48,710 bases of DNA from JBBRCE01 sp038205115 (GTDB lineage: Bacteria > Planctomycetota > Planctomycetia > Pirellulales > JBBRCE01): positions 1-48,710 of the forward strand of contig JBBRCE010000038.1 in NCBI GenBank assembly GCA_038205115.1, read 5' to 3'. The notes under the pieces are model-generated. The model worked only from the letters and a program-made list of their open reading frames with translations, did not search any database and was not told the DNA's origin. Position 1 is the stretch's first letter. Each line of letters opens with the position of its first letter. The position numbers and the translations under genes are program-made. Below, one piece after another: positions 7,887-15,936 of this stretch.

Positions 7887-7919
7887 CTTCGCGATCTTCG
7901 CGCCTTCGCGCCTTCGCGG
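7887..7919. repeat. Short TTCGCG-phased intergenic repeat
   Basis: TTCGCG occurs four times at 7888, 7897, 7905 and 7913 with 8-9 base spacing (CTTCGCGATCTTCGCGCC and onward) in the 122-base gap between neuC and neuA. Similar 'CGCGAAGG' phrases are a common kind of interspersed intergenic sequence in planctomycete and other genomes, in my recollection. Its function is unknown. It separates two genes of one operon, so it would be transcribed. Confidence 0.5.
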
Positions 7920-7957
7920 TGAATCCTTCGACCGTAATTGATCGAGCGTTACCCGGT

Positions 7958-9130
7958 TTACTCATTCACAAAGTTCAATTGCTTTTGCACGTAAGGTTTC
8001 AATGTCGCCAGCGCGTCGGCGATTCGGGCCGCGACGTGGCCATCGCCGTACAATTGACTCGGAGCGTAACGCCCGTGCGCAAGTTGCTGTTGGATGGCGG
8101 CTTGGATCTTGGCGGCAGTCGGATCGACCTGTGTGACGTGTACATCATGTTCGCGGCCGGCTTGGCGATTGCCCACCAGCACGACCGGCGTGCCAAAGTA
8201 ACCCGCATCGCGAACGAAACTGCTGGAGTTACCGATGGCGCACGCGGCGTTGGCCAGCACCTTCAGATAGTTTTCTGGCGAGAGGTTGGTGATTGCCCGC
8301 AACCAATCTGGCTTGGCGTGTTCGCGGAACATCCGAATCGCTTTACTGATATGATCGCTGCCGGCGTCGATGTTGGGCCACAGCAGCAGAGTTTGCTGGC
8401 GGATTTCGCCCAGCGCCGCCAAGAGCGATTCCATTTGCTGACGCTCGCCGCCAAACTCGGTGGTCGTGGGATGAAACAGCACCAACTGGTACGGCGCGTT
8501 GACGTCAATAGTCGCCCCGCCGCCACGGCTGTTCACCACTTCGGCGGGCAGACGGCGATCAAGTTGCCGCGCGATGTCGCTGCTTGGGCAACCCACGGCC
8601 AGAATCGTATCGGGCCGTTCGCCCATCCGCACCAGGTAATCGGCGGCCCGCTGTGTGCTGGGAAAATGAAAATGCGCGAACTTGGAAATCGCGTGCCGGG
8701 CGCTTTCGTCGATCGAACCCGAAACTTCGCCGCCCTGCACGTGGACCAGGCAGCAATTCATATACGCCGCGGAAATGGCCGCGGCCAGCGCCTCGTAACG
8801 GTCGCCAATCAACAGCACCAGATCGGGTTTCAAGCGGCGAAATTCGTTGGTGAATTCCACAATGCCAAAGCCGACGCTCTTGGCCATGGTGATGGGCGTC
8901 GAGCCTTCCAGTTCCATGTAAACTTCGCCCGAGATCGGAAAACCGTCTTTGCGGACAACGTCTACCGGCTGGTGAAATCGCTCCAGCACCATCGTGCCGG
9001 CGGCCAGCGTTTGCAGCTCAAGTCTTGGATCATCGGCAATGGCTTGCATAACCGGCTTGAGCCGGCCGTAATTGGCCCGATCGACGAGCACAACACAAAC
9101 TTTTCGACCAGCGGCGCTACTCAAAATCAT
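7958..9130 (-). CDS. neuC: UDP-N-acetylglucosamine 2-epimerase, hydrolysing (NeuC/LegG type)
   Basis: 390 residues with the two-domain GT-B-like epimerase fold. The family signature of the hydrolysing branch is clear: LVLLIGDRYEALAAA (about 104-118), then VHVQGGEVSGSIDESARHAI, and in the C-terminal half AIGNSSSFVRDAGYFGTP with the UDP-binding Ser cluster and VGNRQAGRE. The reaction releases UDP and the 2-epimer (ManNAc if the substrate is UDP-GlcNAc), which NeuB then uses. ATG at 9130 overlaps the end of neuB by 14 bases, so translation is probably coupled. LegG, acting on UDP-diNAcBac, cannot be excluded from sequence alone. Confidence 0.88.
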   Translation of the reverse strand: MILSSAAGRKVCVVLVDRANYGRLKPVMQAIADDPRLELQTLAAGTMVLERFHQPVDVVRKDGFPISGEVYMELEGSTPITMAKSVGFGIVEFTNEFRRLKPDLVLLIGDRYEALAAAISAAYMNCCLVHVQGGEVSGSIDESARHAISKFAHFHFPSTQRAADYLVRMGERPDTILAVGCPSSDIARQLDRRLPAEVVNSRGGGATIDVNAPYQLVLFHPTTTEFGGERQQMESLLAALGEIRQQTLLLWPNIDAGSDHISKAIRMFREHAKPDWLRAITNLSPENYLKVLANAACAIGNSSSFVRDAGYFGTPVVLVGNRQAGREHDVHVTQVDPTAAKIQAAIQQQLAHGRYAPSQLYGDGHVAARIADALATLKPYVQKQLNFVNE

Positions 9131-10172
9131 CCTCCGCCAAGAGCGCGTCGGCCGCTACGGCGCGGCGCAGTTTTCGTCCGATGCACTCTGCCACGCGCGA
9201 CGCGGGGATGCCGGTGCCGGGCTTCTTGTAAACGAGATCGTCCGGCCGCAGAGTTCGCCCGGCCGGCAGCGCGCTCGCAGCCACTAGGCTTTTGCCGAAC
9301 AACCGGCGGGCTTCGACCAAATCGGCCGCGGCCGCGTCTTTATCCACAGGGTGCGCCAGCGCGGTTTCAAGGAACCGCACGCCTTCGACCAATTGCTGGA
9401 GCTCGTCGATGGTGAGCGAAGCCGGCACATCGGGGCCAAAACTCTCGCGCGAGAGCACCACGTGCACTTCAATGATGTTCGCGCCGAGTGTGGCGGCCGC
9501 CAAGCCTGCAAAGATTTTGCCGGAATGATCCGAGAGGCCCACCGGGCAACCATATCGCTGCCGCAATTGCTCCAGCACGTTCAGACCAAGTTTTTCTGGC
9601 GGGCAGGGATAAGCCGTGGTGCATTGAAACACGCCGAGTGGCGCGTTGTGCTGGCGCACGACATCCACCGCGGCATCTAATCCGTGCCAGTCGTACATGC
9701 CGCTGGAGAGTAGCAGCGGTTTGCCGGTCGCTGCCAGTCGCTCGATCATCGGCAGACTGCCGATTTCGCCAGCGCCCACCTTCCAAGCCGGCACGCCAAG
9801 CTCATCGAGCAACTCGCAGGCGGCCAGCGAAAACGGCGACGACAGGAATATCAATCCGACATCGCGGGCATGATCTGCCAGACCGCGCCACTGCACTGGC
9901 GCGAATTCCATGCGTCGCCAGTAATCGTAACGCGAGGCATCTTGCCGCGAGAACTTGACGCGGAACTGCTCTCCGGGCGTCGACTCGGCTGCGGCGATGT
10001 GCGTTTGGAATTTGATGGCCGCCGCTCCGGTCCGCGCCACGGCGTCGATGTAAGCGTGCGCGGTTCCCAAGCTGCCGTCGTGCGCCTGCGCAACTTCGGC
10101 CACGATTAGCGCCGGATGCCCTGGGCCAATCTGCCGCGAACCGATCGAAAAATGTGCGGGTGAAGACGACAT
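9117..10172 (-). CDS. neuB: N-acylneuraminate (nonulosonic acid) synthase
   Basis: 351 residues. The NeuB TIM barrel occupies about 1-275: AGAAAIKFQTH, VPAWKVGAGEIGSLPMIE, KPLLLSSGM, QCTTAYPCPPE and VGLSDHSG. The C-terminal SAF (antifreeze-like) domain follows, with FGKSLVAASALPAGRTL and KPGTGIPAS. It condenses an N-acylated hexosamine with phosphoenolpyruvate to a nine-carbon acid. A variation is IIEVHVVLSR where many relatives read IEKHFTLDR; the His is kept but the Lys is Val, as I recall from a NeuB subgroup. It is preceded by the bidomain dehydrogenase gene (5-base gap) and overlaps neuC. The exact product acid is not determinable here. Confidence 0.9.
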   Translation of the reverse strand: MSSSPAHFSIGSRQIGPGHPALIVAEVAQAHDGSLGTAHAYIDAVARTGAAAIKFQTHIAAAESTPGEQFRVKFSRQDASRYDYWRRMEFAPVQWRGLADHARDVGLIFLSSPFSLAACELLDELGVPAWKVGAGEIGSLPMIERLAATGKPLLLSSGMYDWHGLDAAVDVVRQHNAPLGVFQCTTAYPCPPEKLGLNVLEQLRQRYGCPVGLSDHSGKIFAGLAAATLGANIIEVHVVLSRESFGPDVPASLTIDELQQLVEGVRFLETALAHPVDKDAAAADLVEARRLFGKSLVAASALPAGRTLRPDDLVYKKPGTGIPASRVAECIGRKLRRAVAADALLAEDDFE

Positions 10173-10177
10173 CGTTA

Positions 10178-12349
10178 TTAAACCGCCGGCGCGCGTTCGA
10201 GGCTGGCAACTTCGACACGCAGGCCGGAATACGCAGACTGCTGCGCGGCAAACGTGGCGGCGGTGACATTATGAAGTGAATCGAATTCGATCAATTGCGG
10301 ACCACCCTGGGTCACGCGTTGCACAAAGGCGTTAAGTTCGTGTTGATGCCCTTTGTCTTGCCGAAACAAATTCAGTTTGCTGAATCTTGGCCAGCCATAC
10401 CCGTGCAGTTTGCGGAAGTTATCGAGTTCCAGAATTGTGCCTTGGCAGAACACGGTGAGTCGTTCTTTGGGAAATGAGCGATGCCCGTTGGCGTAGTAAT
10501 GCAGCGTGCCCAGCGAGCCATCGGCAAAATACAGGTTCACGCACACTTGGTTATCGCAGGCGGGCTGACCGGCAATGTCGGCCAGATTGGTAGCTTGCAC
10601 GGCGGTAATTTTTGAGCCGACGAGAAAGCTCATCAGGTCGAACCAGTGGCAACCTTCGCCGACAATCCGCCCGCCGCCAACGTCCGGCGCGAGCAGCCAA
10701 TGGTTGGCGGGCAAATGATCCGCATTTACCAGCATGGTCATGCAGGCCGGCTCGCTGCGATTGGCCAACAGTTGGCGCATCTGCACGGCTTGCGGCGAAA
10801 AACGGCGATTGAAACCCACCAGCAACTGCAAGTGCGGGTGGCGAGCGGCCGCGCCGCGCACCAATTCCAAACCGGCCGGATCGATGGCCAGCGGCTTCTC
10901 GACAAACACGTGCTTGCCGGCGGCCAGCGCCTGCACCACCATTTGCGGGTGCAAGTTGTGCCGGGTGGTAATCACCACGGCGTTGATTGCGCGGTCGTCC
11001 AAAATAGTGCGAAAGTCACTGGTCGAAGCGGCGATGCCAAATTTGCGCGCCGATGTTGCGCCACTAATGCCACTGGCGCTAGCAATTGAAACCAGCTTGG
11101 CGCCGCTTTTTGCCAACACCGGCAGCACGATGCGCTTGGTAAACATGCCAGCGCCGATGATGCCAATCGTCGCGCCGCCAGCCGCTTTACTGGCAACCGG
11201 CACAGACGCGGCTGACACCGTGCGATTGACCGGCGGCATGCTGCGTGGGTATTCCAGCACAATGCCTAACTGCGCGCGATCGTCGGTCAACATCTGGTAC
11301 GCGCGGGCAACTTCGGCCAGCGGCACATGCGACGAAATCAGCGGTTGCACGCGCAGCTTGCCACTGGCCATTAAAGCCAACACGGCTTCGATATTGCGGC
11401 GCTCGGTCCAGCGCACGAAACCGATGGGGTAATCGACACCTTGATCTTCGTAGATTTTGTCGTAGCGACCCGGCCCGTAGGAGCACGAAACTTGAAACGA
11501 CAGTTCTTTTTCGTAGAATTCGGTGCGATTGAGTTCCATGTTCACAGCGCCGACCAACACGATGCGTCCGCGTTTGCGTGACATACGTGCGGCTTGGCTG
11601 ATGATTTGATCGTCTTTGGCCGCGGCGGCAATCAGCACGCCATCGACTCCATTACCGCCGGTGGCCGCCATGGCCGCAGCAATTGGATCGACGCCGCCGG
11701 ACAGGTCCACCGGAATCACGCCCAACGATTCCGCCAGTTTCAGCCGCCGCGGATCGAGATCTAAACCGAGCACCTGCATTCCGCCAGCCACCAGAATTTG
11801 CGCGGCCATCAGGCCAATCAAACCGAGGCCCGAAACGGCCACCGTTTCGCCGATGCTCAATTGCAGCAGTCGCACGCCCTGCAGACCGATCGCGCCTAAG
11901 ATGGCAAATGGCGCTTCATCGTCGCCAACGCCGTCGGGGATGACTGCGCAGAGGTTCATCGGCCGCGCGACCATCTCCGCGTGGTTGCCATTGCTGACCA
12001 CGCGCTGACCAACGGAAAATCCGCTGACGCCCGGGCCCACTTCAATCACTTGGCCAGCGTTGCAGTAGCCCACCGCCATCGGTTCGTCGAGTTTGGCCAG
12101 CACGGCTTCCACCGTCGGCAGCAAGCCGTCGGACTTGATCTTGTCGAGCACTTGCCGCACGCGTTCGGGCTGCTGTTGCGCCTTGGAAATCCAACCTGCC
12201 TGACCGAATTCCAACAGCGAACGTTCCGTGCCGGACGAAATCAGACTGGCGCGCGATTGGATCAGCAACTGCCCTCGAGCGGCTTGCGGACAAGCCACGT
12301 CGAGCAGTTCCAACTCGCCGGATTTCAGATTTTGCACGACTTGTTTCAT
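10178..12349 (-). CDS. Bidomain oxidoreductase: MDR alcohol-dehydrogenase-like plus Gfo/Idh/MocA
   Basis: 723 residues from ATG at 12349 (MKQVVQNL); an upstream ATG at 12412 is less likely as it overlaps wecC. The N-terminal half (about 1-345) is a medium-chain dehydrogenase fold with AVGYCNAGQVIEVG, VAVSGLGLIGLMAAQI (Rossmann GxGxxG) and the GVLIAAAAKDDQIISQAARM segment. The C-terminal half (about 365-715) is a Gfo/Idh/MocA enzyme with IGIIGAGMFTKRIVLP and FVEKPLAI, whose Lys is the usual catalytic residue. This fusion is often found in polysaccharide loci, but its substrate is not established to my knowledge. The MDR half lacks an obvious full set of catalytic zinc Cys ligands. It probably modifies a nucleotide sugar or precursor of this operon. 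Confidence 0.88.
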   Translation of the reverse strand: MKQVVQNLKSGELELLDVACPQAARGQLLIQSRASLISSGTERSLLEFGQAGWISKAQQQPERVRQVLDKIKSDGLLPTVEAVLAKLDEPMAVGYCNAGQVIEVGPGVSGFSVGQRVVSNGNHAEMVARPMNLCAVIPDGVGDDEAPFAILGAIGLQGVRLLQLSIGETVAVSGLGLIGLMAAQILVAGGMQVLGLDLDPRRLKLAESLGVIPVDLSGGVDPIAAAMAATGGNGVDGVLIAAAAKDDQIISQAARMSRKRGRIVLVGAVNMELNRTEFYEKELSFQVSCSYGPGRYDKIYEDQGVDYPIGFVRWTERRNIEAVLALMASGKLRVQPLISSHVPLAEVARAYQMLTDDRAQLGIVLEYPRSMPPVNRTVSAASVPVASKAAGGATIGIIGAGMFTKRIVLPVLAKSGAKLVSIASASGISGATSARKFGIAASTSDFRTILDDRAINAVVITTRHNLHPQMVVQALAAGKHVFVEKPLAIDPAGLELVRGAAARHPHLQLLVGFNRRFSPQAVQMRQLLANRSEPACMTMLVNADHLPANHWLLAPDVGGGRIVGEGCHWFDLMSFLVGSKITAVQATNLADIAGQPACDNQVCVNLYFADGSLGTLHYYANGHRSFPKERLTVFCQGTILELDNFRKLHGYGWPRFSKLNLFRQDKGHQHELNAFVQRVTQGGPQLIEFDSLHNVTAATFAAQQSAYSGLRVEVASLERAPAV

Positions 12350-12424
12350 AGTTAGCTTACGTTGCCGCCGATCGATCGTTGTTTTTGATTGCCAGTCATC
12401 TGCATCGCGCAAAGCCGTGAAAAC

Positions 12425-13663
12425 TTATCGCCAGACGCCGCGCGTATCGACCACAATTTTTTCTTGCAGCAGTTTCTTGGGGACATCGCGAAATTGCCGA
12501 TGATCTGTCAGCAGCACCAGCAGGTTGCATTTTGCGAGCACCTCGGCCAGCGGCAGCAGTTCGAATTCGCTGAACCGCGAGGCCGAAACGTAGGGATCGC
12601 AAACCAGGAGTTCGCCGGCGCTGCGAGCGCGCAATTCGCGCACCACGTCCAGCGCGGGGCTCTCGCGCAAGTCATCGACATCGGCCTTGTAAGTCAAACC
12701 AAGCAAGCCAATGCGCGGCGCGGCAAATTGCCTGGCCAGCCGACAAATGTCAGTCACCACGTGATGCGGCTTGCGGTCGTTGACTTCGCGGGCGGTGCGA
12801 ATCAGAGGCGTCGTTTCTGGCGAGGCATGGACCAGAAACCACGGGTCGACACTGATGCAATGCCCGCCCACACCGGGGCCGGGCGAGAGAATATTGACGC
12901 GCGGATGCCGATTGGCCAGCGCGATCACTTCCCAGGGATCGATGTCCAGCGCGTCGGCAAACATCGAAAGTTCGTTGGCAAACGCAATGTTGACGTCGCG
13001 ATACGCGTTTTCGACCAACTTGGTGACTTCGGCCGTTACGGCGTTAGTGGCCACCACGTCGCCTTTAACAAACGTTTCGTAAAATTGTTTCGCACGCTGC
13101 GCGCAGGCCGGCGTCATGCCGCCCACCACGCGATCGTTCTGCACGGCTTCTAGCAAGATTCGGCCCGGCAACACACGCTCCGGGCAGTGCGCCACAAACA
13201 CATCGCGGCCAATGATCATTCCGTCTGGTAGCGCGCAGGCGGCAACGATCTTGGACGTGGTATTGGGCGGACTGGTCGATTCCAAAATGATCAAATTGCC
13301 AGGGCGCACATGCGGGCGAATGGCCTGCGCGGCTTGCTCGACGAATCGCAAGTCGGGCGTTTTATCCGGCAGGATCGGCGTTGGCACGCAAATGATGAAA
13401 ATGTCGGACGGCTGCGGTTCGACGCCCGCCTTGAGTTGGCCGCTGTTGACCGCCGAGCGCACCAGAATATCGAGGTCCGGCTCTTCGATATGTATGCGGC
13501 CCTGGTTGATTGTGGCCACCACGTCGGCCTGCACATCCACGCCATGCACCCGATATCCCTTGTTGGCCAAAATGCTGGCCGTGGGCAAGCCAATATATCC
13601 GAGGCCCATGACACACACCGTGGTCGTGGCAGCGGAGATCGGCGGATAAGCAGGGCTGGTCAT
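12425..13663 (-). CDS. wecC: UDP-N-acetyl-D-mannosamine dehydrogenase
   Basis: 412 residues. It oxidises UDP-ManNAc twice at C6 with NAD to UDP-ManNAcA. The NAD site is CVMGLGYIGLPTASILANKG (about 17-36). The central linker is AEVTKLVENAYRDVNIAFAN with the conserved Lys215, and the active site is GPGVGGHCISVDPWFLV with Cys269. The C-terminal UDP-binding domain has LGLTYKADVDDLRESPALDV. WecC is favoured over other UDP-sugar dehydrogenases by GGHCISVDPWFLV and by the adjacent wecB, though UDP-GlcNAc or UDP-GalNAc dehydrogenase activity is possible. It lies 59 bases downstream of wecB on the same strand. Confidence 0.9.
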   Translation of the reverse strand: MTSPAYPPISAATTTVCVMGLGYIGLPTASILANKGYRVHGVDVQADVVATINQGRIHIEEPDLDILVRSAVNSGQLKAGVEPQPSDIFIICVPTPILPDKTPDLRFVEQAAQAIRPHVRPGNLIILESTSPPNTTSKIVAACALPDGMIIGRDVFVAHCPERVLPGRILLEAVQNDRVVGGMTPACAQRAKQFYETFVKGDVVATNAVTAEVTKLVENAYRDVNIAFANELSMFADALDIDPWEVIALANRHPRVNILSPGPGVGGHCISVDPWFLVHASPETTPLIRTAREVNDRKPHHVVTDICRLARQFAAPRIGLLGLTYKADVDDLRESPALDVVRELRARSAGELLVCDPYVSASRFSEFELLPLAEVLAKCNLLVLLTDHRQFRDVPKKLLQEKIVVDTRGVWR

Positions 13664-13722
13664 GCGGTGGTCGTTCTGAATTGCAAAAATGCCGCGGGAT
13701 ATTCGCGCCGGCGGTTAAAAGG

Positions 13723-14853
13723 TCAGTTGCGGTTGGAGAGTTTTTGCAGGATGAAGTCCACGGTCCGAACGGCGGAGTGGCCATCGCCGTAAGGGTTGGT
13801 GTCGATCTGGCGGCGCTTATATTCAAGCGGATCGGTGAGCAGTCGCGATACCCCGCCAACGATGGCTTCGATCGATGTGCCGACCAATTCCACCGCGCCG
13901 GCTTCAACCGCTTCGGGCCGCTCGGTGGTATCACGCATCAGCAGCACCGGCTTGCGTAGCGACGGTGCTTCTTCTTGCACGCCGCCCGAATCGCTGACAA
14001 TCAGCGTCGCGCGGTCCATCAGCCAAACGAATTCCGGATAAGGGCAAGGCGCAATCAGATGCACGTTGCTTCGACCGGCCAGAATTCGCTGCACGGGTTC
14101 TTGAACATTGGGATTCAAATGCACCGGATACACGAATTCCACATCGGCAAAGCGATCGGCAAGTGTCGCCAGCGCGCGACAGATGTTTTCGAAGCCTTGG
14201 CCAAAGTTCTCGCGGCGATGTCCCGTGACCAGCACCATCCGGCGATCGGCCAGAAAACGATATTTGTCGGCCCATTGCTGGTCGCGACGTTCGCGCTGGA
14301 GCGTCCAGAGCAGCGCATCGATCACGGTGTTGCCGGTGACGCAAATCGTGGCTGGATCGACGCCTTCGCGCAGCAAGGCGTCGGCGGCGCGTGTGGTTGG
14401 CGCACAGTGCAGCGCGCTGGTCAGTCCGGCAATCCGGCGATTCAACTCTTCCGGCCAAGGCGATTGTAAATTGCCAGTCCGTAAGCCCGCTTCGACATGC
14501 ACAAACGGAATCCGCCGATAAAACGCCGCCAACGACGCACACATGACCGTCGTGGTATCGCCCTGCGCCACAACGCATTGCGGCGCGTAGCGTGCCAGCA
14601 CGCCGTCGATCCCGGCGACGCAACGGGCGGTCAGTTCGGCCAGTGATTGATTGGGGCGCATCAGGTCTAAGTCGCAATCGGCATGAATATCAAAATAATC
14701 GGTCACCTGCCGGAGCATTTCGCGATGCTGGCCCGTCAAGCAAATCAGCGTCTCCAAGGCATCCGGCCGGCGCAGACACTCATGCACTACCGGGGCAAGC
14801 TTAATGCCCTCGGGGCGAGTGCCAAACACCAGCAATGCGCGCAGTCGAGACAC
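13723..14853 (-). CDS. wecB: UDP-N-acetylglucosamine 2-epimerase, non-hydrolysing
   Basis: 376 residues; interconverts UDP-GlcNAc and UDP-ManNAc. Motifs are VFGTRPEGIKLAPVV at the N-terminus, VVAQGDTTTVMCASLAAF with Asp99, FVHVEAGLRTGN with Glu121, VTGHRRENFG with the catalytic His, and DSGGVQEEAPSLRKPVLLMR near the UDP site. The start is GTG at 14853, supported by an AGGAT ribosome binding site eight bases before it on the minus strand. No better ATG lies upstream. It is the first gene of the nine-gene operon, so the operon promoter should lie in the gap to 15147. An A/T-rich TATTAAAACTTTAT stretch lies just ahead of the binding site. Confidence 0.93.
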   Translation of the reverse strand: MSRLRALLVFGTRPEGIKLAPVVHECLRRPDALETLICLTGQHREMLRQVTDYFDIHADCDLDLMRPNQSLAELTARCVAGIDGVLARYAPQCVVAQGDTTTVMCASLAAFYRRIPFVHVEAGLRTGNLQSPWPEELNRRIAGLTSALHCAPTTRAADALLREGVDPATICVTGNTVIDALLWTLQRERRDQQWADKYRFLADRRMVLVTGHRRENFGQGFENICRALATLADRFADVEFVYPVHLNPNVQEPVQRILAGRSNVHLIAPCPYPEFVWLMDRATLIVSDSGGVQEEAPSLRKPVLLMRDTTERPEAVEAGAVELVGTSIEAIVGGVSRLLTDPLEYKRRQIDTNPYGDGHSAVRTVDFILQKLSNRN

Positions 14854-15147
14854 GGATGATCCTGCGATAAAGTTTTAATACCCTTACGATAGTTACCGGA
14901 ACCGTGCCGAGGGAATCCCTGCCTGGGCAATTCGCGGGATTTCGGCCGAGTTTACGCACGCATGTGCTGGTTACGGGCGCTTGCTCGGATTTTGCCGGTT
15001 GTGCCGTCTGCGCCGGTTTGTGCGCATCAGCCGCACACAATCGGACGCGATTGGGGCGCCCGCGTGGCGTGGCAATGTCCAATGCCGTAGAATCGAGCTC
15101 TTAGGGCAACTGCCGAAACCAACTTGCTTTACGAGGAGATCCTGCCG
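14854..15147. other. Divergent intergenic region ahead of the polysaccharide operon
   Basis: 294 bases separating wecB (minus) from the gene at 15148 (plus). It must hold the promoters of both units. The minus side has an A/T-rich patch at about 14868-14885 and the AGGAT binding site for wecB; the plus side has GAGGAG at 15132-15137 for the next gene. No operator palindrome, riboswitch or small ORF with support was recognised. Confidence 0.5.
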
Positions 15148-15909
15148 ATGTGCTGTTTTTCGCGATCGGTGGAACACGTGGGCGGAACCAAGATTTTTGC
15201 CCGTTCGACCGGCAAAGGTCGGCAGTTGGTCGTTTACAGTATGCAAATCGAAGCCAAAGAAGATTTGGCGATGATCTTGCCGATTCCGGTGCCGGAAAAA
15301 ACGGCCGAAGATGCAGTGAAGTTCATCGACCTCGAAAAATACCCTGAATTGTTCAACGAGTTGGAGCGCGGCTTTCCGGTCTTCAAAGCGGAGGGAGGTA
15401 GTTTCGCTGGTGGGGCACAAAGGCCCGTGATGAAATCGATTCCGCTGGCGGTGGTGGAGGTAGGCAGTTTCGAAGCTTCATTCGTGCCGACCGTAAGCGA
15501 TTTCAAGCGGCTCGACGAGCGTTTTCGCTTGCCCGACGCGGCTTGGGAATCGTTACCGCAATACAAGACTTTTGGCTTTGCGGTCTTCAAGCTCAAGCCC
15601 GGCAAGAAGCTGATTCACCCGATGGCGTTTGATTTTCCGGTAGCTGAAAACGCGAAACTGTTTTTTCCGACGGTTCACATTCACGACGGCAAAGTTCACG
15701 AGATGGCCGAATTCGATCACTCGCTATACTGCCAGGTCGGAAGCGACACCCGCCCGGTGTTGCACTGGCGTGAGTCGGATCGGCCGGCCAGCGAGTTTGT
15801 CGGTCTCAAAGGCGATAGGAAGCTCGCGGCGCAAATCGTCAATCTGGAAGCCCACATCTACCGGCTGAACATTCACGGCCTGCAAAAAAATGCCGACACG
15901 CTGGTCTGA
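15148..15909 (+). CDS. Conserved protein of unknown function (MCCFSR family)
   Basis: 253 residues from ATG at 15148, chosen because GAGGAG lies ten bases upstream and the text MCCFSRSVEHVGGTKIFAR begins there; an ATG-less extension to 15124 is less likely. There is no signal peptide or membrane helix. Recognisable stretches are QLVVYSMQIEAKEDLAMILP, a FIDLEKYPELFNEL segment, VEVGSFEASFVPTVSDFKRL, KTFGFAVFKLKPGKK and HPMAFDFP. I recall similar proteins in several bacteria annotated only as hypothetical. The adjacent Cys2-Cys3 after the initiator Met could bind metal or be modified; this is speculation. It is convergent with the esterase gene, 27 bases apart. Confidence 0.75.
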   Translation: MCCFSRSVEHVGGTKIFARSTGKGRQLVVYSMQIEAKEDLAMILPIPVPEKTAEDAVKFIDLEKYPELFNELERGFPVFKAEGGSFAGGAQRPVMKSIPLAVVEVGSFEASFVPTVSDFKRLDERFRLPDAAWESLPQYKTFGFAVFKLKPGKKLIHPMAFDFPVAENAKLFFPTVHIHDGKVHEMAEFDHSLYCQVGSDTRPVLHWRESDRPASEFVGLKGDRKLAAQIVNLEAHIYRLNIHGLQKNADTLV

Positions 15910-15936
15910 CAATCGTGTGCCGAGTTTTGCCAACCG

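Noticed and set aside
7919..9415. 498-codon plus-strand open frame
   Set aside because: It overlaps neuC and neuB fully on the opposite strand, its translation has no family-like motifs, and both real genes have strong signatures.
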